34,614 bases of DNA. Origin: an uncultured Clostridia bacterium. GTDB lineage: Bacteria; Bacillota; Clostridia; TANB77; CAG-508. A program made the position numbers and the translations under genes. Below, piece after piece: positions 15,362-23,840 of the stretch (the stretch's first letter is position 1; each line of letters opens with the position of its first letter). The notes under the pieces were generated by a model. That model saw nothing but the letters and a program-made list of their open reading frames with translations. It was not told the DNA's origin and did not search any database. Location: assembly GCA_947589445.1 (NCBI GenBank), contig CANQAB010000006.1:1-34614 (forward strand). Reading direction: 5' to 3'.

Positions 15362-16003
15362 ATGTCCTTTGCAAGTGATATTAAAGAAGAATTATTAGGA
15401 ATGAAATTGTGGGATATAAATAGTAATATGAAACAAGATGAACAATTAGCAAGACTTTGCATTAGAGAAGCTTTCATACAATCAGGATCTATAAATGATC
15501 CAAATAAAAAGTATCATCTACAAATTATGTTTAAGAAAAAGAAAAAAGCAGATGAAATGAAAATGCTTCTTAGTAATTTTCATATTCTAGCCAAAATTAT
15601 AAAAAAAGAAAATGAATATATGTTATATATAAAAGATGGGGAAGCAATATCAGAATTTTTAGCTTTAATTGGTGCAAATAATAGTGTACTAAAGTTTGAA
15701 GAAGTACGAGTGATAAAAGAAACAAGAAACGAGATTAACCGAATAGTAAATTGTGAAACTGCTAATTTAAATAAAATAATTGAAGTAGCTGTAAAACAAA
15801 TAGAGGATATTAAATTAATTAAAAAGAAAAATAAGTTTAATATGCTTCCAGAAAGTTTGCAGGAAATCGCAAATGTTAGAATGGAAAATCCAGATATGTC
15901 GTTAAGTGAATTAGGAAAAAAATTAAAACAGCCTATAAGTAAATCTGGAGTAAACCATAGATTAAAAAAAATAAGTGCAATAGCAGAAGAATTAAGGAAG
16001 TAA
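15362..16003 (+). CDS. whiA: Sporulation/division regulator WhiA, N-terminally shortened
   Basis: WhiA joins a degenerate LAGLIDADG domain to a C-terminal helix-turn-helix DNA-binding domain and affects division and chromosome segregation in Firmicutes. The first residues MSFASDIKEELL are the usual start. Then about 90 residues, corresponding to the first LAGLIDADG half, are missing and the protein goes straight to REAFIQSGSINDPNKKYHLQI. The rest is complete, with FEEVRVIKETRNEINRIVNCETANLNK and the HTH segment MSLSELGKKLKQPISKSGVNHRLKK. The total is 213 residues instead of about 300-316. No frameshift explains it: prmC ends 23 bases upstream and the SD (AGGAGG) is well placed. The shortening looks like a clean in-frame deletion that keeps the DNA-binding part. 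Confidence 0.9.
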   Translation: MSFASDIKEELLGMKLWDINSNMKQDEQLARLCIREAFIQSGSINDPNKKYHLQIMFKKKKKADEMKMLLSNFHILAKIIKKENEYMLYIKDGEAISEFLALIGANNSVLKFEEVRVIKETRNEINRIVNCETANLNKIIEVAVKQIEDIKLIKKKNKFNMLPESLQEIANVRMENPDMSLSELGKKLKQPISKSGVNHRLKKISAIAEELRK

Positions 16004-16006
16004 GAT

Positions 16007-17165
16007 ATGAAAAATATTGGAATATATACTCACATTCCGTTTTGTGTAAAAAAATGCGATTATTGTGATTTTGTATCATATGGTGGAAAAGATGATTTTA
16101 TAGAAAAGTATGTAGAAGTATTAAAAAAAGAAATAACGTATACATTGGAAAAAGATAATTATAACATAAATACAATATACATCGGTGGAGGAACACCATC
16201 GTTAATAGCTTCAAAATATATTATAGAAATTATAGATACAATTAGAAGTATGGCAAAAAAATACTTTCCAAGTGAAATTACAATAGAAGTTAATCCGCGG
16301 TACAATTACAGAGCAAAAATTATTAGACTACAAAAATGTAGGAATAAACAGATTAAGTATTGGACTTCAAGAAACCAACAATTCATTATTAAAGCTGATA
16401 GGAAGAATTCATACTTATGAACAATTTATAGAAACATATGAACTAGCAAGAAAAGTTGGATTTCAAAACATTAATGTAGATTTAATGATAGGTTTACCAA
16501 ATCAGACAATAGAAAATATAAAAAGTTCATTAAAGAAAATAATAAAATTAAATCCTGAGCATATTAGTGTATATTCTTTAATCATAGAAGAAGGAACAAA
16601 ATTATATGAAAAATATAAAAATAAACAATTAGAATTACCAGATGAAGAATCAGAAAGAAGAATGTACTGGTATGTTAAAAATATATTAGAAAATAACGGT
16701 TATGTTCATTATGAAATATCTAATTTTGCAAAGCAAGGTTATGAATCAAAACATAATATGGACTGTTGGACACAAAATGAATACATAGGATTTGGAGTGG
16801 CTGCACATTCTTATTTAAATGGCAAGAGATACTCTAATACAACTGATATAAAAAAGTATATTAGTCAAAATAAAAAGGGGGACCCAAAAGGGTCAGACCC
16901 TTTTTGGTCCCCTAATCAAATAGTGCATGAAATACAAACAGTAGAAGATATGCAAAAAGAATATATGCTATTAGGTTTAAGAAAAATTGAAGGAGTAAGC
17001 ATACAAAGCTTTAAAAATAAATTTCAAGAGAATCCAATATTCTTATTTAGAAAAGAGCTTAATAAATTAGTAGAGCAAAACTTAATTATAGTGGATGGCA
17101 ATTTTATTAGATTAACTAATAAAGGATTAGATTTAGCTAATTATGTATGGGAAAAATTTGTATAG
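16007..17165 (+). CDS. hemW: HemW radical SAM heme chaperone-like protein, needs +1 shift at CGG (16298)
   Basis: HemW proteins are CPO-like radical SAM enzymes that bind and deliver heme; they lack coproporphyrinogen oxidase activity. The 4Fe-4S ligands are C13, C17 and C20 (PFCVKKCDYCDF), followed by YIGGGTPSL near 60. Straight reading of the first frame fails after ITIEVNP. Skipping the C at 16298 gives NPGTITEQK, then INRLSIGLQ and NVDLMIGLPNQT in one frame, 385 residues in all. The C-terminal HemW region (HYEISNFAKQGYESKHNMDCW) is present. A palindrome at 16876-16912 adds about a dozen residues (GDPKGSDPFWSP). It begins three bases after the whiA stop, with its SD inside whiA, so it is co-transcribed. 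A decayed gene or base-call error remains possible. Confidence 0.82.
16298..16301 (+). other. In-frame CGG recoding site 2 (hemW)
   Basis: Codon 98 reads CGG after CCG. Skipping its C gives CCG-GGT-ACA (Pro-Gly-Thr), which restores the strongly conserved NPGT of HemW. In the zero frame a stop follows about 40 codons later. Confidence 0.65.
16876..16912. repeat. REP-like palindrome inserted in hemW coding sequence
   Basis: GGGGACCC-AAAAGGG and CCCTTTTTGGTCCCC form about 15-bp arms around TCAGA. It is far more GC-rich than its surroundings and encodes an extra GDPKGSDPFWSP between two conserved parts of HemW without breaking the frame. It resembles short extragenic palindromes; finding one inside an ORF is unusual. 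Confidence 0.75.
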
Positions 17166-17234
17166 TTTTTTATGAAAATTTCATAAAATGTGCAATTTAT
17201 AGTATTTTGTAAAATTACATGATTTAAAAAAATG

Positions 17235-17263
17235 TTGAAATATATAAAATAATGTTATATAAT
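17235..17263 (+). promoter_or_regulatory. Promoter of the AIM24/TIGR00266 gene
   Basis: TTGAAA (17235-17240), exactly 17 bases, TATAAT (17258-17263). It lies 30 bases before the start and predicts strong expression. Confidence 0.85.
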
Positions 17264-17292
17264 ATTTCAATAAAAATAAAAGGAGGAAAAAA

Positions 17293-17976
17293 ATGAATTA
17301 TAAAATAATTGGGCAAACAGTACCATTAGTAGAAACAAAACTAAATGCAGGAGAAAGTATGTATACACAATCAGGAGGAATGGCATATCAAACAGAAGGA
17401 ATTGAAATGAAAACAAATGCACGTGGAGGTGTAATAAAAAGCATAGGAAGAATGTTCTCAGGAGAATCTATTTTTATGGCTAGTTATACTGCTACAAAAG
17501 ATGGAGCAACTGTAGCATTTGCTTCAACTGTACCAGGAAATGTTATTCCAGTAGATTTATCATCTATGCCAGAAGGATTAATGATTCAGAAAGGTTCTTT
17601 CTTATGTGCTGAATCAACTGTAGATACAAAAGTAGCATTTACAAAAAAATTTAGTGCAGGACTTTTTGGTGGAGAGGGATTTATTTTACAAAAAGCAACA
17701 GGAAAAGGTAATTTATTTTTAGAAGTAGATGGAGATGCAATTGAAAAAGAATTAGCACCAGGTGAGATATTAAAGGTAGATACGGGAAATGTAGTAGCAT
17801 TTGAACCAAAAGTATCTTATGAAATAGAAACAGTAAAAGGATTAGGTAATATATTTTTAGGCGGAGAAGGATTGTTTTTAACAAAGCTAATAGGGCCAGG
17901 AAGAGTTATATTACAATCACAAAATTTCCACGATTTTGCAGGAAGATTAATACCATATATGCCTTCAAAAGGATAA
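17293..17976 (+). CDS. TIGR00266/AIM24-family protein
   Basis: A 227-residue protein of the AIM24 superfamily, a tandem beta-sheet fold rich in glycine. Family features are ESMYTQSGGMAYQTEGIEM at 21-39, GRMFSGESIFMASYTA near 56-71, GSFLCAESTV near 100, and the closing GGEGLFLTKLIGPGRVILQSQ. The cellular role of bacterial members is not established. There is no signal peptide, so it should be cytoplasmic. It is monocistronic: a very good promoter and AGGAGG site lie upstream, and the T-box region with its own promoter follows. Strong signals suggest an abundant protein. Confidence 0.9.
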   Translation: MNYKIIGQTVPLVETKLNAGESMYTQSGGMAYQTEGIEMKTNARGGVIKSIGRMFSGESIFMASYTATKDGATVAFASTVPGNVIPVDLSSMPEGLMIQKGSFLCAESTVDTKVAFTKKFSAGLFGGEGFILQKATGKGNLFLEVDGDAIEKELAPGEILKVDTGNVVAFEPKVSYEIETVKGLGNIFLGGEGLFLTKLIGPGRVILQSQNFHDFAGRLIPYMPSKG

Positions 17977-18057
17977 TTAATTAAGAAATAGAATATATAA
18001 TTTGTTATAAATAATTGAACAATTCTAAATGTAATATTAAAAATCCTTATTTATATC

Positions 18058-18086
18058 TTGAAATAAATTATAAATTATGGTAATAT
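18058..18086 (+). promoter_or_regulatory. Promoter of the T-box / pheST transcript
   Basis: TTGAAA (18058-18063), 17-base spacer, TAATAT (18081-18086). It lies upstream of the T-box leader, about 350 bases before pheS. Confidence 0.65.
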
Positions 18087-18109
18087 ATTATAAATAAAAT
18101 ATAAAAATC

Positions 18110-18345
18110 ATATAGTAAAGCAAAGTACGATAAATAAAAAATATTTTAGAGAAATAAACTATTAGCTGAAAGGTTTATTAATATAATTTATCAGAAATTT
18201 CACTTTATTTGGACTTTTATTGAAATAATAGTAGGTAGAAGCGTTTGTTACGTTATAACAGTAATAAGGTTAGCAAAATTGTTAATAAAATTAGGTGGTA
18301 CCACGAGTCATTTCGTCCTATATTAGGATGAAGTGGCTTTTTTGT
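18110..18345 (+). promoter_or_regulatory. T-box riboswitch (tRNA-Phe sensing) upstream of pheS
   Basis: The T-box core AGGTGGTACCACG is at 18293-18305, directly followed by a terminator stem (GTCATTTCGTCC/GGATGAAGTGGC) and a T run ending about 18344. Upstream lies a Stem I-like region containing AGAGAAAT and GCTGAAAGG. Within it, TTC at 18199-18201 (in AAATTTCACTT) is a reasonable specifier codon for tRNA-Phe; that assignment is inferred from position and the downstream gene. Uncharged tRNA-Phe would stabilise the antiterminator and allow pheST transcription. It accounts for most of the 454-base gap between the AIM24 gene and pheS. Confidence 0.9.
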
Positions 18346-18378
18346 ATAATAGGAAATTTCTCCGAGATTCTTATTATA
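18345..18378. repeat. Small hairpin with TTTCTCCGAGA tip
   Basis: TATAATAGGAAA and TTCTTATTATA arms around an AATTTCTCCGAGATT tip. It shares this tip with the hairpin at 11921-11964. It lies after the T-box terminator and before the pheS SD, in the transcribed leader. Confidence 0.55.
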
Positions 18379-18430
18379 TAAAAGTATTTAAACTAGTTAG
18401 AATAATTAAAATGATGAGAGGAGAATAAAC

Positions 18431-19474
18431 ATGAAAGAAAGGTTAGAAACAATTAGAGAGCAAGTGAAACAAAAAATAAGCGAAATTAAAGACTTGCAAG
18501 CGTTAAATGATTTAAAAGTTAAAGTGCTTGGAAAAAAAGGTGAGCTTACAGAAATATTAAGAGGTATGAAAGACTTATCACCAGAGGAAAGACCAATTGT
18601 TGGTAGTTTAGTAAATAAGGTAAGAGATGATATAGAAGCTGTATTAGAAAAAGCAGAATTATCATTAAAGCAAAAGGAGTTAGAAAGAAAATTAGAAGAA
18701 GAGAAAATAGATGTTACTTTACCAAGTTCTAAAATTATAAGGGGAAGTAAGCATCCTATTAATAGAACCATTGAACAGATTCAAGACTTATTTGTTTCTA
18801 TGGGGTATGATGTGGTGGATGGTCCAGAGCTAGAAACAGATGAATATTGCTTTGAAAGATTAAATTTACCAAAAGGTCACCCAGCAAGAGATATGCAAGA
18901 TAGTTTTTATATTACAACAGAATATTTGTTAAGAACCCAAACATCAGCCGTGCAAGCAAGAACAATGCTGGCTAATACAGAGAAAACACCAATAAGAATG
19001 ATTTGTACGGGAAAAACATATAGAAGAGAAGATGATGCAACTCATTCTCATCAATTTAATCAAGTAGAAGGATTAGTAATTGATAAGAAAGAAAGAAATG
19101 TATCCTTAGCAGATTTAAAAGGAACATTAGAAGTATTTGTAAAAGAGATGCTAGGAGATAATTTAAGCTTACGTTTTAGACCAAGTTTTTTCCCTTTTAC
19201 AGAGCCATCTTATGAAGTAGATGTTACATGTTTTAAATGCGGAGGAAAGGGATGTAATCTTTGTAAACAAACTGGTTGGATAGAAATATTAGGTGCAGGA
19301 ATAGTACATCCAAATGTATTAAAAATGAATGGATATGACCCAGAACAATATGGTGGATTTGCATTTGGAACAGGAATTGATAGGCTTGCTATGTTCAAAT
19401 ATGGTATTACAGATATGAGATATTTATATACAAATGATGTAAGATTCTTAAAACAATTTGACAGAATGGACTAG
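18431..19474 (+). CDS. pheS: Phenylalanine-tRNA ligase alpha subunit
   Basis: Catalytic subunit of the alpha2-beta2 enzyme that charges tRNA-Phe. The N-terminal coiled coil (1-85) contacts tRNA. Class II motif 2 is in [22 protein letters not shown] near 195-216, and motif 3 is [18 protein letters not shown] near 315-332. [18 protein letters not shown] segment near 267 is the Cys-rich insertion found in many Firmicute PheS proteins. The 347 residues are typical. AGAGGAG lies at good distance from the ATG. Expression is controlled by the T-box upstream. A 124-bp palindrome separates it from pheT. Confidence 0.98.
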   Translation: MKERLETIREQVKQKISEIKDLQALNDLKVKVLGKKGELTEILRGMKDLSPEERPIVGSLVNKVRDDIEAVLEKAELSLKQKELERKLEEEKIDVTLPSSKIIRGSKHPINRTIEQIQDLFVSMGYDVVDGPELETDEYCFERLNLPKGHPARDMQDSFYITTEYLLRTQTSAVQARTMLANTEKTPIRMICTGKTYRREDDATHSHQFNQVEGLVIDKKERNVSLADLKGTLEVFVKEMLGDNLSLRFRPSFFPFTEPSYEVDVTCFKCGGKGCNLCKQTGWIEILGAGIVHPNVLKMNGYDPEQYGGFAFGTGIDRLAMFKYGITDMRYLYTNDVRFLKQFDRMD

Positions 19475-19598
19475 AATTTTAACAATAATCATCATCTTGT
19501 GTCGTTGTTCTACAGAAGAAAATCCTCAGTGTGCAAAAAGCACACTTCTGGTATTTCTTCTTTGAATGCCTAGCAATATAATAATTCTTGTTAAAATT
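19475..19598. repeat. 124-bp imperfect palindrome between pheS and pheT
   Basis: The ends AATTTTAACAA and TTGTTAAAATT are perfect inverted repeats, and pairing continues in from both ends to GTGTGC-AAAAA-GCACAC at 19531-19543. The left arm has CGTTGT unpaired opposite CCTAGC in the right arm. The element at 28053-28174 has the same size, the same AAAAA centre and the same CGTTGT/CCTAGC pair, so the two belong to one family. It lies within the pheST transcript and could form a long RNA hairpin affecting pheT output. Confidence 0.8.
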
Positions 19599-19638
19599 AA
19601 TGATTGATAAAATCAAAATTAAAGTAGAGGAGAAAATT

Positions 19639-22005
19639 ATGAAATTAAGTAAAAATTTTGTAAAAGATTATATCGATATAGATATAGATATAAAAACACT
19701 TGCAGAAGATATGACAAGAGTTGGGAATGAATATGATTCTGCAGAAAGATTAATTAATGCTACTAAATTAGTAGTAGGAGAAGTATTAGAATGTGAAAAT
19801 CACCCAGATTCAGATCATTTGCATATTTGCAAAGTAGATGTTGGAAATGAAATTTTAAACATTGTTTGTGGTGCACCAAATGTTAGAAAAGGTTTAAAGG
19901 TAATTGTAGCTCTTGATGGAGCAGAACTTCCTGGAAATATAAAAATTAAAAAAGGAAAAATTCGTGGACAGGAATCAAACGGAATGCTTTGTTCAATGGC
20001 AGAACTAGGACTAGAGTCTAAGTTTTTAAACAAGGAAGATAAAGAAGGAATACATGAGTTACCAAAAGAAACTCCAGTAGGAGAAGATCCAATTAAGTTT
20101 TTAAATATGGATGATGAAGTAGCAGATTTTGAACTAACTGCAAACAGAGGAGATTTATTAAGTGTATTAGGAATGGCTTATGAATTAGGAGCTATTTACG
20201 ATAAACCAGTTAAAGAGGTGGACTTATCTCATAATGAGCAGGGAGAAGATTTAAATAAAATCTTTAAACTAGAAATTAATACTGATAATTGTAAGTTATT
20301 TTTGGCAAAAAAGGTAGAAGGAGTAAAAATAGAAGAAAGTCCTACTTTTATTAAAAATAGATTAATTGCATCAGGAATAAGACCAATTAACAATGTGGTA
20401 GATATTAGTAATTATGTAATGTTAGAGTTAGGACAGCCACTTCATTTTTACGATGCGGATAAATTAAACGGAATATTAGAAGTAAGAATGGCTAAGGAAG
20501 GTGAAAAATTAACTACATTAGATAATATACAAAGAACGCTAACAACAAATGATATTGTTATATCAGATGGAAAACAGCCAATAGGATTAGCAGGAGTTAT
20601 GGGAGGCTTAGATACAGAAGTTACAGAGAAAACAAAAAATGTTATTATAGAATCTGCTATATTTGATAATGTAAAAGTAAGATTAACATCTAATAAAATA
20701 TTAAGAAGCGAAGCAAGTAATCGTTTTGAAAAAGGATTAGATCCTAATAGAACTTATATGGCGGTAGAAAGAGCAGCAAAATTATTAGAAGAATATGCTG
20801 ATGGAAAAGTGGTTACAGGAACTGTTATTTATGATAAAACAGATGTAAAACCAAAAACAATTGAAATTACTTTTAATAATATTACAGATGTTTTAGGAAT
20901 GAAAATACCAAATGAAGCTATTTTGAATGTGTTCAAAAGATTGGGATTTACTTATGAAGAACAAGATAATAAGATTTATGTAACTGTGCCAACCAGAAGA
21001 TTAGATATTTCTATAAAAGAAGATTTAATAGAAGAAGTTGGTAGAATTTATGGATTAGATAATATAGAAGGAAAATTACCAACTGTTCCAATGAAAAAAG
21101 GAAGTATAGATTTAACAATAAGAGAAATTAGAAATAAAATGATTTCATTAGGATTAAACGAAACATTATCTTATATTCTTGTAAGAAAAGATGAAGCAGG
21201 AAAGTTTACAACTGATTCATTTGAAAAAGTAAATTTACTAGACCCAATTACAGAAGAAAGAAGTACATTAAGATATAGTGTTCTACCTTCTTTATTAAAA
21301 ATTTATGAATACAACAAAGCAAGAAATGAAAAAGATGTTGCTATTTTTGAAATAGGGAAGGGATTCTATAAAAAAGAAGATTACGGAGAAGATACAAAAC
21401 TAGCTGTTTTAATGAGTGGAAAATATTATTTAGGCATAGACAATAAAAAAGATGTAGACTTTTATGTTTTAAAAGGTATAGCAGAGGAAATATTAGATTA
21501 TCTAGGATATTATGGAAGATACAGTTTTATACAACCAAAAGCAATACCACAAGAAATGCACCCGTGGCAAACGGCAGAGATATCTGTAAATAATGATATA
21601 ATTGGTATTGTGGGAAAATTACATCCATCAGTGGAAAAGGAAGCGGTTTATGTTTTGGAAATTAATTTAGATAGACTTCTTGCAAAGAAAACAGGAAAAA
21701 TGAAATTTAAAGAGATTTCTAAATATCCTACTATTAAGAAAGATTTAGCTATTTTGATTGATAAAACAATTATATCAGATGAAATAGCAAAATTAATAAA
21801 AAGGGTAGGAGGACCATTATTAAACAGCATAGAGATATTTGATGTTTATGAAGGAAAAAACATTCCAAGGGGAAAAAGAAGTATTGCATATTCATTATCA
21901 TTTGGAAAACAAGATAGAACTTTAACAGATGAAGAAGTAAATAGCGTAATGGAAAAAATTATAGAAAAATTGCAGTCTAGCTTGGGAGTACAATTAAGAA
22001 AATAA
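19639..22005 (+). CDS. pheT: Phenylalanine-tRNA ligase beta subunit
   Basis: The beta subunit holds the editing site for mischarged Tyr-tRNA and binds tRNA. In order: the N-terminal EMAP-like tRNA-binding domain (VVGEVLECENHPDSDHLHIC, about 40-150), the B3/B4 editing domain with RPINNVVDISNYVMLELGQPLHFYD near 250, the B5 domain near 400-475, a catalytic-like core, and a C-terminal FDX-ACB domain (KYPTIKKDLAILID). At 788 residues it is full length. The ATG at 19639 is preferred because AGAGGAG precedes it and the protein then starts MKLSKNFVKDYID as in relatives; an upstream TTG at 19588 lies inside the palindrome. A strong terminator follows. Confidence 0.98.
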   Translation: MKLSKNFVKDYIDIDIDIKTLAEDMTRVGNEYDSAERLINATKLVVGEVLECENHPDSDHLHICKVDVGNEILNIVCGAPNVRKGLKVIVALDGAELPGNIKIKKGKIRGQESNGMLCSMAELGLESKFLNKEDKEGIHELPKETPVGEDPIKFLNMDDEVADFELTANRGDLLSVLGMAYELGAIYDKPVKEVDLSHNEQGEDLNKIFKLEINTDNCKLFLAKKVEGVKIEESPTFIKNRLIASGIRPINNVVDISNYVMLELGQPLHFYDADKLNGILEVRMAKEGEKLTTLDNIQRTLTTNDIVISDGKQPIGLAGVMGGLDTEVTEKTKNVIIESAIFDNVKVRLTSNKILRSEASNRFEKGLDPNRTYMAVERAAKLLEEYADGKVVTGTVIYDKTDVKPKTIEITFNNITDVLGMKIPNEAILNVFKRLGFTYEEQDNKIYVTVPTRRLDISIKEDLIEEVGRIYGLDNIEGKLPTVPMKKGSIDLTIREIRNKMISLGLNETLSYILVRKDEAGKFTTDSFEKVNLLDPITEERSTLRYSVLPSLLKIYEYNKARNEKDVAIFEIGKGFYKKEDYGEDTKLAVLMSGKYYLGIDNKKDVDFYVLKGIAEEILDYLGYYGRYSFIQPKAIPQEMHPWQTAEISVNNDIIGIVGKLHPSVEKEAVYVLEINLDRLLAKKTGKMKFKEISKYPTIKKDLAILIDKTIISDEIAKLIKRVGGPLLNSIEIFDVYEGKNIPRGKRSIAYSLSFGKQDRTLTDEEVNSVMEKIIEKLQSSLGVQLRK

Positions 22006-22012
22006 AGAATAG

Positions 22013-22034
22013 AGCGCCGATGGCGCTTTTTTCT
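22013..22034 (+). terminator. Intrinsic terminator after pheT
   Basis: AGCGCC-GAT-GGCGCT followed by TTTTTTCTT, eight bases after the pheT stop. A classic strong terminator. Confidence 0.95.
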
Positions 22035-22037
22035 TAT

Positions 22038-22178
22038 TGTATAGGAAAAATCGACTTTTAGCTTGACCAGATTTAAGATTTTTCCGTATACAACAAGGTT
22101 AGGCTACATATATTCGCCCGAGCGAAGCGAGTGGCATGTATTTCGCGCTTTCTTCAGAGAATTGCTCAGCGAAATGCC
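22038..22178. repeat. Two hairpins between pheT and the surface protein gene
   Basis: The first pairs TGTATAGGAAAAATC (22038-22052) with GATTTTTCCGTATACA (22077-22092). The second pairs GGCATGTATTTCGC (22133-22146) with GCGAAATGCC (22169-22178). The TTAGGCTAC between them also occurs near 12073 in the gene-free block, together with a nearby GATTTTTC, so the two places may share an ancestral element. No coding potential is seen. Confidence 0.5.
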
Positions 22179-22182
22179 TTTC

Positions 22183-23598
22183 TTATATAAGGATTGAAAG
22201 TAAAATAACAAGTAGTGCAATTAAAGATAATATAATTATTACTGCTAGTATATTAACATCTGTAGAAGGATCGTCACTATTTTTAACTGTTACAATAACA
22301 GTTCCAGATTCATCTAGAAGCTGAGCTGTTATTTTTGTTTTTCCTAAATTAACAGCATTTACTGTTCCAATCTTTGTAACTGATGCTATATTAGGGTTTT
22401 CGGATTTCCAAAGTAGATAGTCTTGAAACAAATAAGCATATTCACTAGGTTCTATTGTAATAACTGATTTTAGTTGTTTGGATTCCTCTGGTTTTAAGAA
22501 TAATTCTTTTGGAGATATTTCTATATTATATACTACATCTATAATGCTACCTGGTTTTAAATGATTATCTTTAACAGTAAAATTTTGTGTTTTAACAACT
22601 TTATAATTTTGTTTATCTATATCTAAAGTAGAAGAATTACTTATCCCAGGTTGTAGATCTTCAATAGTTCCTGATAGTATGTTAATTTGTGCTTTATTAA
22701 TAGCTCCTGTTACAGATAAATCGCCTGTTTTTCCACCAACAAAGAAATCTGTAATAGTTCCAGAAGTCATATATACTGTAGCAGAATTAACGGTACCTTT
22801 ATTTACTGTTTGGAATGTGTTGATAGTACCGCCTGATATTTTAACATTTGATGTTTCTGTATAGCCATCAGCTCCTCCTGCTGTTATATATGCTTTAGTA
22901 AAATCTCCTCCATGAATAGTAAGATTTGATTCTCCAACATATGAATTACTTTGACCACCACCATAAATAAATCCACCAGGTAAAGTAGAAGGAGGCATAG
23001 TAACGTTATTAATAACAATATCTACTTTATTTACACGATTTGGAGATTGCTTTGCTTGCTCAGGTGTTCCTACTGTGTGAATTCTACTATCTATCATAAT
23101 AGAAGCAAAACCACCACCTACAATTCCTTCAACTATTCCATTATTAACGGTTATACTAGAATTTTCAACTGTGGCATAAAGATAGCCCCCACCGACAACA
23201 TTGGCAGATACAGTTCCTCCATTAATAGTAATAGAAGCATTTTGTACAGTAGAAGTACTACCTTGCTCCGTAGAAATACCGCCACCTACTACACTAAATA
23301 TTTCTCCACCTTCCATAGTAATATTGGAACTATCATAAGATTCTCCTTTGGAACCACCACCAAAGATTGTTACAGTTTTTGGTACAGTTACATTTTCATT
23401 ATTCCATGTAATTACTGCTCCCTCTTCACTTTGTGGATTTTGGCTTATTGTAATAGGTGTTCCTTTTGCATAAAATGCACCACTATTGTTATTGTAATTT
23501 GGATCATAATTTGGAGTTTCTGTAGCAGAACTTGGAACTACTAAAACTACAAAAAGCAATAAAAATGAAAAAGATAACAAGTAAATAATTTTTTTCAT
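22183..23598 (-). CDS. Secreted beta-helix/Ig-like surface protein with C-terminal membrane anchor
   Basis: The 471-residue product has a signal peptide (MKKIIYLLSFSFLLLFVVLVV, cleavage near SSA-TE). Then about 280 residues of short repeats of the type 'VTINGGTV.ANVVGGGY' form a likely right-handed parallel beta-helix. A bacterial Ig-like (Big_2-type) domain follows (ELFLKPEESKQLKSVITIEPSEYAY ... WKSENPNIASVTKIGTVNAVNLGKTKITA). A C-terminal membrane helix (VNILAVIIILSLIALLVILLSILI) ends the protein with no LPXTG motif and almost no tail. It is therefore predicted to sit on the outer face of the membrane. The gene stands alone, with inverted repeats in its leader (23626-23657, 23690-23730). 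The ligand or role is unknown; adhesion or carbohydrate binding is possible. Confidence 0.83.
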   Translation of the reverse strand: MKKIIYLLSFSFLLLFVVLVVPSSATETPNYDPNYNNNSGAFYAKGTPITISQNPQSEEGAVITWNNENVTVPKTVTIFGGGSKGESYDSSNITMEGGEIFSVVGGGISTEQGSTSTVQNASITINGGTVSANVVGGGYLYATVENSSITVNNGIVEGIVGGGFASIMIDSRIHTVGTPEQAKQSPNRVNKVDIVINNVTMPPSTLPGGFIYGGGQSNSYVGESNLTIHGGDFTKAYITAGGADGYTETSNVKISGGTINTFQTVNKGTVNSATVYMTSGTITDFFVGGKTGDLSVTGAINKAQINILSGTIEDLQPGISNSSTLDIDKQNYKVVKTQNFTVKDNHLKPGSIIDVVYNIEISPKELFLKPEESKQLKSVITIEPSEYAYLFQDYLLWKSENPNIASVTKIGTVNAVNLGKTKITAQLLDESGTVIVTVKNSDDPSTDVNILAVIIILSLIALLVILLSILI

Positions 23599-23625
23599 AA
23601 AATTTTATACCGCTCCTTTCAAAAA

Positions 23626-23730
23626 AGTAGAGTTATTATTTTAATAATAATTCTACTAATATTTTATGCCATAATAGTATAAATCGTTATTTTATAGAAT
23701 ATGAAAGTCATACTTTTCTATTCTATAAAA
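23626..23730 (-). promoter_or_regulatory. Leader/promoter region with two inverted repeats upstream of the surface protein
   Basis: AGTAGAGTTATTATT (23626-23640) pairs with AATAATAATTCTACT (23643-23657), and TTTTATAGAAT (23690-23700) pairs with ATTCTATAAAA (23720-23730). The first lies about ten bases upstream of the SD on the minus strand, so it could be an mRNA hairpin; the second could be an operator or hairpin. I could not assign a clear promoter. Confidence 0.4.
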
Positions 23731-23814
23731 AGGTACAATTGATAGACATTTGAGATTTTTTCTTACAATCAAAAATTATATAAAATAAAAAGCATCTTAT
23801 TGTATTCATAATAA

Positions 23815-23840
23815 AAACTGACCATAGATAGATGGCCAGT
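23815..23840 (-). terminator. Terminator of the small helical gene
   Basis: On the minus strand ACTGGCCAT-CTATCT-ATGGTCAGT is followed by TTTTATT. It starts at the stop codon of the gene at 23840-24265. Confidence 0.75.

Noticed and set aside
15339-15500. A frameshift or hidden upstream exon explaining the short WhiA
   Set aside because: Only 23 bases separate it from prmC, the usual N-terminal MSFAS start is present, and there is no CGG; an in-frame deletion fits better.
18406-18771. Antisense ORF opposite pheS and similar long antisense frames opposite mutL, comM and mutS2
   Set aside because: They are mirror frames of conserved genes with no SD, no promoter and low-complexity translations.
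19475-19598. Integron attC site
   Set aside because: The palindrome ends do not fit the RYYYAAC/GTTRRRY core sites, and in the second family member the end bases are in the opposite arrangement; no integrase or cassette array is seen.
23047-23544. 165-residue plus-strand ORF opposite the surface protein
   Set aside because: Its Ser/Thr/Tyr/Asn-rich sequence is the reverse reading of the glycine-rich repeats; it has no SD.
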